A stretch of DNA of 14,147 bases from JBMNUL01 sp050946255 (GCA_050946255.1 JBMNUL010000061.1:1-14147); one strand, 5' to 3'. Shown: positions 1 through 6,741, counted from the stretch's first letter. Notes: generated from the letters alone by a model not told the origin. Translations and numbers: made by a program.

Positions 1-651
1 CTTGGTGGAGCCGATGTAATCTGCCTCTGCGAGAACTTCTGGCGGGCACTCCGGGTGCATGAGGACCATCGCCTCCGGATGGGCGGCCTTGAGCTCCTTG
101 ATCTCGTCGAGGGAGATCTCGTCGTGGATCGGGCAGCATCCGGGGTTGAAGATGAAGTTCTTATCGGGCAACTGCTCCGAGATATAGTGGGCGAGGTTCT
201 TGTCCGGTATGAAGAGAATGTTCTTCTGGGGCAGTTTGCCGACGATCTTCAGGGCATTTGAGGATGTGACGCACACATCCGAGAGAGCTTTGGTCTCGGC
301 TGTGGAGTTGACATAGCACACCACGGCGAGGTCGTCGTATTCAGCGCGGGCCTTGGCGATCACCTCGGGGTCGACCATGTGGGCCATCGGGCAATCGGCC
401 TCAGGGTCGGGAAGGAGAACGGTCTTGTCCGGGCTCAACAGCTTCGCACTCTCTCCCATGAACTGAACCCCGCAGAATACCAGCACCTTGCAGTCCAGTT
501 CTGCTGCGAGCTTGCTCAATCCGAAGGAGTCTCCCACGTAATCGGCGACATCCTGAACATCACCTTCCACGTAGTAGTGGGCGAGGATGACAGCATCGCG
601 TTCCTTCTTCAGTTGCTCGATTTGGCCGAGCAGTGTCTCTTTGGATTCCAT
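1..651 (-). CDS. nadA: Quinolinate synthase NadA (5' part; gene runs off the window start)
   Basis: NadA condenses iminoaspartate with dihydroxyacetone phosphate to quinolinate, the second step of de novo NAD synthesis from aspartate, in the cytoplasm with a [4Fe-4S] cluster. The 217 visible residues start at ATG 651, preceded by AGGAG (656-660). Family features seen: VILAHYYV near residue 21, the DSFGLSKLA segment (about 41-49), VCYVNSTAE with Cys112, CVTSSNA (127-133), NPGCCPIHDE (169-178) and MHPECPPEV with Cys202. Cys112 and Cys202 fit two of the three cluster ligands known in the family; the third lies beyond the edge. The full protein is usually 300-370 aa, so roughly a third is missing because of the window border, not a mutation. 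It has its own promoter (694-722). nadB and nadC would be expected next on the minus strand but cannot be seen. Confidence 0.96.
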   Translation of the reverse strand, partial: MESKETLLGQIEQLKKERDAVILAHYYVEGDVQDVADYVGDSFGLSKLAAELDCKVLVFCGVQFMGESAKLLSPDKTVLLPDPEADCPMAHMVDPEVIAKARAEYDDLAVVCYVNSTAETKALSDVCVTSSNALKIVGKLPQKNILFIPDKNLAHYISEQLPDKNFIFNPGCCPIHDEISLDEIKELKAAHPEAMVLMHPECPPEVLAEADYIGSTK

Positions 652-693
652 CTCTCTCCTTAACGGACTCGTCCAGCCGAAGATTTAGCTGTG

Positions 694-722
694 AGTATAA
701 ATATGGTAAAGACATATGACAA
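694..722 (-). promoter_or_regulatory. Sigma-70-type promoter of nadA
   Basis: On the minus strand TTGTCA (717-722) and TATACT (694-699) are separated by exactly 17 bases. The expected transcription start near 687 leaves a leader of about 35 bases before the nadA ATG. This implies nadA is transcribed separately from the PAP2-like gene upstream. Confidence 0.75.
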
Positions 723-730
723 GACATATG
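709..730. repeat. Direct repeat AAGACATATG x2 over the nadA -35 region, candidate operator
   Basis: AAGACATATG occurs at 709-718 and 721-730, a period of 12 bases, and the pair overlaps the -35 box of the nadA promoter (717-722). A further GACAAACTGTC inverted repeat (735-745) lies just upstream. The placement fits a repressor site. A NAD- or niacin-responsive regulator would be the natural candidate, but the sequence does not identify one. Confidence 0.4.
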
Positions 731-824
731 CCATGACAAACTGTCCGAACGGTGAACCTGCGCTTGTCCTTCATCTTTAGAGAAGAGAAGCTTCGTTGGA
801 GTTGCGGCAACGTTGAGATGTGAT

Positions 825-1448
825 CTAGAGCACCACAGCTATTAGGTATGCCAGCCCGAACGAGAACAGGTAGATGATTATGCCACCGATGAACTGGGAA
901 AGCGTGTGGCGCTTCATCTTGAGCGACGACCATGCCACGAGAATGAGGAACGCTATTCCCAAGATGACCGATGCCGGGGCGTAGAACGGGGCAAGATAGG
1001 TAGCGGGGGAGGTGGCGGTTGCGGCATGCCCGCTTGCCTTGAACTTGAACGCCTTGTTCACGATCGTGAGTATCACGACGGTGAAAACATAGGTGAGGGC
1101 GTATGTTCGGTACAACGGTGTCTGATAGGTTGCATATGCGTAGATCCCGAAGGCGATATAACCCACCAAGTTGAAGGCGAACGCCATCTTTCGTTGCAGG
1201 TCGCGTCCCTTCGCGCGGAGCTTTGGAATCGCTGCATGGATTGGGTATGCGAGAAACGGGAGGACAAACAAGCACACGATTGAGACCACGAACGATGCCG
1301 TGTCGACGAACACCCCGGTGTTGCCGAACCATAGGATGAGCATGAGGTACAAGGCAACCATCGGGGGTGCAGAAAGGATTCTGACCGCTTCGGCAAATTT
1401 CTCCGATGCGGTCCTTGGTTTCTTGTTTATTGCTGTAGCGTCTGTCAA
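825..1448 (-). CDS. PAP2-superfamily-like integral membrane protein, degenerate active site
   Basis: A 207-aa hydrophobic protein with about five to six membrane segments (roughly residues 30-48, 52-75, 88-107, 115-130, 152-173, 185-206). The start is TTG 1448; an AGAGG-like Shine-Dalgarno lies about 8 bases upstream and no better start is in frame. The layout recalls small PAP2 (phosphatidic-acid-phosphatase type 2) membrane proteins: FKASGHAAT (136-144) stands for the SGH motif, and KRHTLSQFIGG (179-189) for the last motif, with His181 as the candidate nucleophile. The arginine expected six residues before that histidine is Ser175, the aspartate four residues after it is Gln185, and no clear KX6RP motif precedes SGH. 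Lipid-phosphate phosphatase activity is therefore doubtful; a non-catalytic or altered role is possible. It has its own promoter. Confidence 0.5.
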   Translation of the reverse strand: MTDATAINKKPRTASEKFAEAVRILSAPPMVALYLMLILWFGNTGVFVDTASFVVSIVCLFVLPFLAYPIHAAIPKLRAKGRDLQRKMAFAFNLVGYIAFGIYAYATYQTPLYRTYALTYVFTVVILTIVNKAFKFKASGHAATATSPATYLAPFYAPASVILGIAFLILVAWSSLKMKRHTLSQFIGGIIIYLFSFGLAYLIAVVL

Positions 1449-1478
1449 AGCGTCTGCCTCTCAACCATGCTTTGGGAA

Positions 1479-1498
1479 ATGTGGGCAATGTGGGCAAT
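1479..1498. repeat. Tandem 9-bp repeat at the transcription start (ATGTGGGCAAT twice)
   Basis: The 11-mer ATGTGGGCAAT occurs at 1479-1489 and again at 1488-1498, a period of 9 bases. It covers the end of the -10 box and the predicted start of transcription of the PAP2-like gene. The reverse complement of the same 11-mer recurs at 4564-4574 upstream of apt. The position suggests an operator; the protein that binds is unknown. Confidence 0.45.
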
Positions 1499-1524
1499 AT
1501 AGGACAAGCTCGACAAGCATTCAA
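1496..1524 (-). promoter_or_regulatory. Sigma-70-type promoter of the PAP2-like gene
   Basis: On the minus strand TTGAAT (1519-1524) and TATATT (1496-1501) are 17 bases apart. Transcription should begin near 1488, inside the tandem ATTGCCCAC repeats, giving a leader of about 40 bases to the TTG start at 1448. Confidence 0.7.
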
Positions 1525-1623
1525 CAACTGTATCTGATGGGCGCACAGACGCTATCCGCAGAATGTTCAGGTTGGGAAATTTCTGATGCGAACGGCGGGC
1601 TGCCAATGCAAGTCTAGAACACA

Positions 1624-2523
1624 TCAACCGATTCTCAACACGATGTACCTGTTTGATTTCGATCCCCTGCCGTCTGCCCTGAAGTCGGCGATTTTCTCCG
1701 CGCCCACCGTGGAGTCTACTAGCTCGTCGACCTCTTCCGAATTGAAGCTGTGGCAATAGCGAAACTCCGTTTCCAGGGATTGCCAACCAAGCAGGAAGTC
1801 GCCCGGCTCTAAAATCTGCCGCACCTCGGGATGGACCTCAAGTCCTGACTCTGTCTCCGAGTAGGCTTTGTCGAGCATGCGCGGGTCTTCCCCGAACATC
1901 CAGAAGGTCAGGCAGACCAGCCCTCCGCTTGAAGTGCAGCAGGCCATCATGTCGAGCAGGGCTCGCCTGAGCTCTTTGCCTGGAACATGGTGCATGAACC
2001 CGAAGCAGACAGACAGGTCGTAGCTAGCTTCATCTCCTGACGGAGCCTGGAGCAGCCTCTTTGCCGTTTGTGCTGCCGTGTTCCTGATGAGCTGTTCCCT
2101 CTCACGTTCCACTGTTGAGCTGGCCGGGGCTGATTTGGACAGCCAGGCCCCATTTCCATCCATGTCCGATGCCAATTCGCCGATTATGTCGGCCTCGACG
2201 AATTCGAACCTGGCGCCAGGTTCCGGCTTCCCGTCGTTGACGAGATACCCAGTGGAGTCGATTCCGGTAATGTCAAGCTCGCTATTTGGGAACTCGCTTT
2301 CAAGAAATTCCTCGAACCTCAGGTTCCCACAGGCAATGTCGAGCACCCGGCGGTGTTTGTCGGAGCATTCGAGCTCGTCAAAGTCCCATTCCAGATGCAG
2401 GAGGGATGCAAGCCTGTTCCATCCCTCCCAGGGTTCTCCTCGGGTATTGGAAAAGGTCTTCCAATTGCGCGAGTAGAAATCACGGTTCATCTCGTTGAGC
2501 ATAAGAGCGGATTCTCTGTTCAT
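1624..2523 (-). CDS. Trm9/ABH8-like SAM-dependent methyltransferase (candidate tRNA wobble-uridine methyltransferase)
   Basis: A 299-aa class I methyltransferase. The ATG at 2523 is preceded by AAGGGG at good spacing, which favours it over in-frame upstream codons that lack conservation. SAM-binding motif I is VLDIACGN (60-67), with an acidic post-II position at Asp89 (TGIDS) and FMHHVPG at 176-182. Three features resemble the eukaryotic Trm9/ABH8 methyltransferase family: FSNTRGEPW (24-32), the RYCHSFNSEEVDELV segment (265-279; Trm9 has a similar RYYHLF..GEL stretch), and the C-terminal SNRYIVL. Trm9 esterifies cm5U34 of tRNA to mcm5U34. Here the gene lies head-to-head with elp3, whose product makes the cm5U-type precursor, which supports that role. 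About 45 extra residues (113-160, charged and Ser/Ala-rich) sit between the motifs. No partner like eukaryotic Trm112 is visible. Substrate is inferred; the methyltransferase fold is clear. Confidence 0.75.
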   Translation of the reverse strand: MNRESALMLNEMNRDFYSRNWKTFSNTRGEPWEGWNRLASLLHLEWDFDELECSDKHRRVLDIACGNLRFEEFLESEFPNSELDITGIDSTGYLVNDGKPEPGARFEFVEADIIGELASDMDGNGAWLSKSAPASSTVEREREQLIRNTAAQTAKRLLQAPSGDEASYDLSVCFGFMHHVPGKELRRALLDMMACCTSSGGLVCLTFWMFGEDPRMLDKAYSETESGLEVHPEVRQILEPGDFLLGWQSLETEFRYCHSFNSEEVDELVDSTVGAEKIADFRADGRGSKSNRYIVLRIG

Positions 2524-2625
2524 GATTCCCCTTCGCAAATTAATACGGGCTTTCCGTTCGCAATCACCATTCGAAAATATTTCCTCCCGAGCATCTGCCT
2601 TATCGTCTACCCATCTTGCGTGTAC

Positions 2626-2631
2626 TAGAAT
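2626..2631 (+). promoter_or_regulatory. -10 box (TAGAAT) of elp3, implying a near-leaderless mRNA
   Basis: TAGAAT ends 9 bases before the elp3 ATG at 2641, so transcription would begin about 0-4 bases upstream of the start codon. No Shine-Dalgarno sequence is present in 2621-2640 and no good -35 box is seen. Leaderless messages with only a TANNNT -10 element are common in Actinomycetota. Confidence 0.45.
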
Positions 2632-2640
2632 CACTCTATC

Positions 2641-4458
2641 ATGGAAGAGCTGCTGAAAGACATCTTGCACAACTTGCGGGAGTATCCATCCATGGGCGAA
2701 TCTGCCCTGGAGAAGATCATACGCAGGCATAACCGCAGGCTCAGGCTTGGCGAAACGCATTTCGCGAAGAAGCAGCTAATGCCGTACTTCATCAACTTGA
2801 AGGAAAACCATCCGGAGTTGTTGGAGGAGTGGGGATTGGACCCAGAGCTCGAGACCAGGCTGGTGAGGCTTCTCCAGGTCAAGCCCAATCGCACAGCATC
2901 TGGAGTGGCAACTGTCACCGTCATCACCAAGCCGTGGACATGCTCCAACAACTGCATCTACTGTCCGAATGACGTGCGCATGCCAAAGAGCTATCTTTGC
3001 GACGAGCCTGCATGCCAGCGTGCCGAGCGCAACTTCTTCGATCCCTACCTGCAAGTGGCCTCGAGAATCCGTGCTCTCTCGTATATGGGCCATCCAACCG
3101 ACAAGGTAGAGCTGATAGTCCTCGGTGGCACTTGGGATGATTACCCAGAGGGGTATCGGATCTGGTTCATCGAGGAGATGTTCCGAGCTCTCAACGATGG
3201 GGAGGAATCGTGGGAGCTTTCCCGCAATCGGAGGAGGGAATACCGAGCTGCCGGAATCTCGTACAACCCCAATGTGATCGAACATGAGGTCGAGGAGATC
3301 CAAGGGGAGGTCACCAGACGTGAAGTGACTTTCAACGAGGCGGTGCGCGAGATTTACGGCAAAGATAGCAAGTGGGGAGCCATTTCTGTTAGGCAGGTTG
3401 CCACAATGGAGCAATTGTCCGAACAGCACCGGAAAAACGAGACCGCAGATCACAGGGTCGTCGGGCTTGTTGTGGAAACACGCCCCGACAAGATCACGGC
3501 CAGGAATCTCACATTGCTCAGAGAGCTCGGGTGCACGAAGGTGCAGATCGGGGTGCAGAGCACCAGGGACGAGGTGCTTCGGGCCAACCATCGTGGACTC
3601 GAGGCTTCAAGGATTTCCGAGGCGCTTGCGCTCACACGTGCCTTCGGGTTCAAGATCCATGCCCACTTCATGGTCAACCTCGTTGGCGCAGACCCCGATT
3701 CGGATAAGAAGGATTATTCGAATTTCGTGACCTCTCCCGGATTTTCTCCCGATGAGGTCAAGCTCTATCCCTGTTCGCTCACCCCGGGAACCGATCTCGT
3801 GGACCTCTACAAGAGCGGAGAGTGGAAGCCATACAGTCGAGAAGAGCTAATCGATGTGCTGGTCTCGGATATCATGAGCACCCCAGATTTCATTAGGGTC
3901 TCGAGGATGATTCGCGACATCCCCTCCGTCGACATCATCGATGGCAACAAGATGACCAACCTCCGGCAGTTGGTGGAGCGAAAGATACGCGAACTTGGCT
4001 TATCGAGCAGTGTGCGCGAGATCAGGTTCAGGGAGATTCGCACCGATTCAGTTTCTCTGGGAGAGCTGAAGATGGCGGAATTCCGCTATGAAACCGACTC
4101 CACGCTGGAGACGTTCCTCCAATGGGTGACAGGGGAGGGAAAGATCGCCGGGTTCCTCAGGCTATCGTTTCCACGCGAGGGTTATGTGGAAAAACACTCG
4201 GGCGAGCTCCCGATTGGCCCAGGCGAGGCGATGATTCGGGAGGTTCACGTCTATGGGAGGGCCGCGAAGCTCCATCTCTCAGTCGACGGCGCTCAGCATA
4301 TGGGGTTGGGAAAGGCGCTTGTGGAGGAAGCTTGCAGACGTGCGGCCTCAGCTGGGTTCGAGAAGATCAACGTGATCAGTTCCGTGGGCACCAGAGAATA
4401 CTATCGAAAGCTCGGCTTCCATGACAAAGGGCTGTATCAGCAGAGGGACTTGCATTAG
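2641..4458 (+). CDS. elp3: Elp3: tRNA U34 carboxymethyltransferase (radical SAM + GNAT)
   Basis: Elp3 uses an iron-sulfur/SAM radical domain and acetyl-CoA to place a carboxymethyl-type group on C5 of tRNA wobble uridine 34. The 605-aa protein has the family's full architecture: an N-terminal tRNA-contact region (about 1-90), then KPNRTASGVA (86-95), the radical SAM motif CSNNCIYC with Cys101, Cys105 and Cys108, the MPKSYLCDEPACQRAE block typical of bacterial Elp3, VETRPD and VQIGVQS in the barrel, and a C-terminal GNAT domain with HVYG, GLGKALVEEA and VGTREYYRKLGF, where Tyr587 and Tyr588 match the YY of the family active site. No frameshift or missing key residue is visible. ATG 2641 lacks a Shine-Dalgarno and lies next to a -10 box. 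The gene is divergent from the Trm9-like methyltransferase (117-base gap), which suggests joint action on tRNA. Bacteria normally modify U34 through MnmE/MnmG. Confidence 0.93.
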   Translation: MEELLKDILHNLREYPSMGESALEKIIRRHNRRLRLGETHFAKKQLMPYFINLKENHPELLEEWGLDPELETRLVRLLQVKPNRTASGVATVTVITKPWTCSNNCIYCPNDVRMPKSYLCDEPACQRAERNFFDPYLQVASRIRALSYMGHPTDKVELIVLGGTWDDYPEGYRIWFIEEMFRALNDGEESWELSRNRRREYRAAGISYNPNVIEHEVEEIQGEVTRREVTFNEAVREIYGKDSKWGAISVRQVATMEQLSEQHRKNETADHRVVGLVVETRPDKITARNLTLLRELGCTKVQIGVQSTRDEVLRANHRGLEASRISEALALTRAFGFKIHAHFMVNLVGADPDSDKKDYSNFVTSPGFSPDEVKLYPCSLTPGTDLVDLYKSGEWKPYSREELIDVLVSDIMSTPDFIRVSRMIRDIPSVDIIDGNKMTNLRQLVERKIRELGLSSSVREIRFREIRTDSVSLGELKMAEFRYETDSTLETFLQWVTGEGKIAGFLRLSFPREGYVEKHSGELPIGPGEAMIREVHVYGRAAKLHLSVDGAQHMGLGKALVEEACRRAASAGFEKINVISSVGTREYYRKLGFHDKGLYQQRDLH

Positions 4459-4546
4459 AGAGGGGAGAGGCTTGCGCCCGGTCTTGTTGAAGATCTGACA
4501 ACTGGAGCTTCCGCCTCATCAATTTCATCCAAGCATAAACCGCTAT

Positions 4547-4571
4547 TGGGCAAATCAATTTGCATTGCCCA
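4547..4571. promoter_or_regulatory. Nested inverted repeats upstream of apt, candidate operator
   Basis: TGGGCAA (4547-4553) pairs with TTGCCCA (4565-4571) across 11 bases. Overlapping it, GCAAAT-CA-ATTTGC (4550-4563) is a second perfect inverted repeat. They lie 34 bases before the presumed apt -10 box, a typical place for a regulator. The right arm contains ATTGCCCACAT (4564-4574), shared with the PAP2-like promoter. There is no T-run, so an elp3 terminator is unlikely. Confidence 0.4.
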
Positions 4572-4604
4572 CATGCGATTCTCCGATTTGCGTTCAACTT
4601 TAGC

Positions 4605-4610
4605 TACAAT
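4605..4610 (+). promoter_or_regulatory. Probable -10 box (TACAAT) of apt
   Basis: TACAAT lies 47 bases before the apt start codon. No good -35 box sits at 16-18 bases upstream, so the promoter may need an activator or be weak. The inverted repeats at 4547-4571 lie just upstream. Confidence 0.4.
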
Positions 4611-4657
4611 GTTCCACGGACTTATTAAAGGTCTCGAGACTAGGAGGGCTCTCACCC

Positions 4658-5194
4658 ATGATGGACGAAAAGGATTTCGCGAATCTGATTACCAACATTC
4701 CCGACTACCCGCAGCCGGGAATCATCTTCAGGGACATCACCACCTTGTTCAAGGATCCGCAGGGATTCCACGACGCTGTGGACGTTATGTGCGATTACTA
4801 CAAGGACATGGGAATCACCAAGGTCGTGGGAGCAGAGGCCCGCGGGTTCATGATGGGCGCCCCAATGGCGTACAAGCTGGGTGCTGGGTTCGTGCCGGCG
4901 AGGAAGCCTGGCAAGCTGCCACGCGAGACCTACGGACAGGAGTACGCGCTCGAGTACGGCACTGACGAGCTGCATATCCACAAGGACGCTATCGACCCGG
5001 ACGACATCGTGCTTATCGTCGACGACCTCGTTGCCACTGGCGGCACCGCCGTGGCAGAATACAAGCTCGTCGAGAACTTCAACGCCAAGATCGTCGGCAT
5101 GTGCTTCATGCTGGAGCTCGCATACCTCAACCCACGCGAGGCTATCGCCAAGTACACCGACACCGATGTCTACTCGCTGATCAAGATCGACTGA
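4658..5194 (+). CDS. apt: Adenine phosphoribosyltransferase
   Basis: Apt converts adenine and PRPP to AMP and pyrophosphate (purine salvage) in the cytoplasm. The 178-aa length is standard. The N-terminal block IPDYPQPGIIFRDITTLF (about 12-29) is typical of the family, as is GAEARGFMMGAPMA in the middle. The PRPP-binding signature is LIVDDLVATGGT (119-130), with Asp122 and Asp123 as the acidic pair. Of two adjacent ATG codons (4658 and 4661), the first has the better spacing to AGGAGGG (4642-4648). The gene is rich in C-ending preferred codons, as expected for a well-expressed housekeeping gene. It follows elp3 after a 199-base gap with its own -10 box and ends before a strong bidirectional hairpin, so it is probably monocistronic. 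Confidence 0.96.
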   Translation: MMDEKDFANLITNIPDYPQPGIIFRDITTLFKDPQGFHDAVDVMCDYYKDMGITKVVGAEARGFMMGAPMAYKLGAGFVPARKPGKLPRETYGQEYALEYGTDELHIHKDAIDPDDIVLIVDDLVATGGTAVAEYKLVENFNAKIVGMCFMLELAYLNPREAIAKYTDTDVYSLIKID

Positions 5195-5218
5195 CCAGCA
5201 GGCTACAACGTAAGATTC

Positions 5219-5259
5219 AATGAGCCGGAGCGCTGAATCATGTTATGCTCCGGCTCATT
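5219..5259. terminator. Bidirectional hairpin terminator between apt and the radical SAM gene
   Basis: AATGAGCCGGAGC (5219-5231) and its perfect complement GCTCCGGCTCATT (5247-5259) form a 13-bp GC-rich stem with a 15-base loop, followed by a short T-rich tail on both strands. It sits 25 bases after both the apt stop and the convergent stop at 5285, so it can end both transcripts. The weak T-tracts leave some doubt about efficiency. Confidence 0.75.
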
Positions 5260-5284
5260 TCGTATATGCTCACATCTCGCTGCC

Positions 5285-6643
5285 CTAAAGCGCTAGCACG
5301 TCATCTGGATCGAACGGCTGGGCGAGCAGTTCGAACTCCTCCCTGTTGTCGGGGTTCAGGTCGAAGCAGTTCCTGTAATCGTTCAGGTACTGGTCCATGG
5401 TCGTCTTGAGTGGATGGCAGGGCATTCCCGACCTCGACCTCTCCCAATAGCAACTTCCCTGGCAAATCGGCAATATATTGCATTCGCTGCACTTGGGGTC
5501 CCTGGTGGCGTCGAATGTTACGGTCTTGCTCGCCTGGATCGGGTCCACATCCTCATCCAGGATGTTGAACATCACTTGGTCCTTTTCGCCCACCACCCCA
5601 TCACACTTGTACACATCACCGGTCGGGTCGATGTTGATGTAGCTGTCGAGCTGCCCTCTGCAGAACCGGCCCACCGGCCTCAGCATCTGCCTCAGGGTCT
5701 GGGCGTCCAAGCCTTCTTCTGCGAGCAAGTCGTGCTGTGCTTGGAAGAATTCCTCGTGAGTGAAAAGGTCGAAATCCGGTTCCTTGAATTCACCGGTTCC
5801 AAATGTGGAGCCGTAATCGTTCAGCTTGTTCGCGGAGATACTCACGCCCTCTTTCTCCATGAGCATATGCTTGAGCTCGGGATATTCCTTCCAATTAACC
5901 TTGTCGATGTTGCATCCGGCAAAGACGTCTATGCCGTTTTGCTTGAAGAGGTGCACGGCATTCATGTTCCGCTCGAAGGAGTTAGACCCGTCCGCCGCCA
6001 CACGGCGCTTGTTGTGGGTTTCCTCTAAGCCGTCTATCGTCACCAGCACTCCTGTGACCTTGCAGCGCTTGAGGAGGTCGACAGCCTTCTCGTCTATGAG
6101 ATTGCAGTTCGTGAGCATCATGGCGCTGTAGACCACATTGTGGGAGTCGCAGAAATCGATGAACCTCTTGGACAAGCTCTCCACAACATCCAGGCAGAGA
6201 GAGGGATCGCCACCATACCACTGAACCGTCATCACCTTGAACGGCTTGGCCGCGTAGCTTCTCTCCATGTACTTGTAGATGGCATCAGCCACTTCATCTG
6301 TGAGCTTTCCCCCGATGGAGTTGTGCCCCACCTCATAGCAATAAGGGCACCTGTAGTTGCACACATAGGTGGGCAAGATGCAAATCGAGAACTCCCCATT
6401 GCCCCCTCGGGCTATATCGAAGTTCCTGCGTTGGATCTCCAGCTCTTCCTCGGGGGACATCGGGGTTAGGAATCCATTTTTCGCAAGGCCCCCGTCCGGG
6501 AGGTCCGTTCCCATCATGTAGCTCTTGAGCGCATCGCCCTCCAGAGAGGCGAACGCCCCGTTTGCGGTGTTGAAGAGGAGGAGCTCGGGGAGAGTTTCGC
6601 CGCTATCCCGTTCCACCTCGACGTTGTATCTCGACTTGAACAT
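5285..6643 (-). CDS. Radical SAM/SPASM-domain enzyme (peptide- or protein-modifying maturase-like)
   Basis: A 452-aa protein starting at ATG 6643 with GGAGGG five bases upstream. It has a roughly 85-residue N-terminal region (SRYNVEV, LLLFNTANGAF) like that found in radical SAM peptide maturases. The radical SAM motif CNYRCPYC follows (Cys95, Cys99, Cys102), then WYGGDPS and LVTIDG, then a SPASM auxiliary-cluster domain: FCRGQ, GDVYKCDG, CSECNILPICQGSCYWE, and a final cysteine in DYRNCFDL. This is the layout of enzymes that oxidise or cross-link residues in peptides (RiPP maturases) or activate sulfatases. No sulfatase, protease, transporter of peptides or small precursor gene lies next to it, so the substrate is unknown. 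It is divergent from yigZ (264-base gap) and convergent with apt. The class assignment is secure; the function is not. Confidence 0.85.
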   Translation of the reverse strand: MFKSRYNVEVERDSGETLPELLLFNTANGAFASLEGDALKSYMMGTDLPDGGLAKNGFLTPMSPEEELEIQRRNFDIARGGNGEFSICILPTYVCNYRCPYCYEVGHNSIGGKLTDEVADAIYKYMERSYAAKPFKVMTVQWYGGDPSLCLDVVESLSKRFIDFCDSHNVVYSAMMLTNCNLIDEKAVDLLKRCKVTGVLVTIDGLEETHNKRRVAADGSNSFERNMNAVHLFKQNGIDVFAGCNIDKVNWKEYPELKHMLMEKEGVSISANKLNDYGSTFGTGEFKEPDFDLFTHEEFFQAQHDLLAEEGLDAQTLRQMLRPVGRFCRGQLDSYINIDPTGDVYKCDGVVGEKDQVMFNILDEDVDPIQASKTVTFDATRDPKCSECNILPICQGSCYWERSRSGMPCHPLKTTMDQYLNDYRNCFDLNPDNREEFELLAQPFDPDDVLAL

Positions 6644-6719
6644 GGTCCCTCCAGATTTCTAATTCTCCGGCGTTCGTTCCGTCCGCACGCAAATGGTCTT
6701 GAGCAATTCGGCTTGACGG

Positions 6720-6741
6720 TTGGAATACGAGGAGATTCCAA
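6720..6741. promoter_or_regulatory. Perfect inverted repeat in the divergent radical SAM / yigZ control region
   Basis: TTGGAAT (6720-6726) and ATTCCAA (6735-6741) form a perfect 7-bp inverted repeat with an 8-base spacer, 77 bases upstream of the radical SAM start. A second repeat, TTACA-N7-TGTAA (6748-6764), follows. Both have the dimensions of a dimeric repressor or activator site. Confidence 0.35.

Noticed and set aside
685..1527. A 280-codon minus-strand frame over the PAP2-like gene
   Set aside because: Composition is shadow-like (many Arg, Pro and His, no membrane segments or motifs); the 825-1448 frame gives a coherent membrane protein with promoter spacing.
2524..2760. An N-terminal extension of 79 residues on the methyltransferase
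   Set aside because: It would overlap elp3 and has no family similarity, whereas the ATG at 2523 has a Shine-Dalgarno and begins the conserved part.
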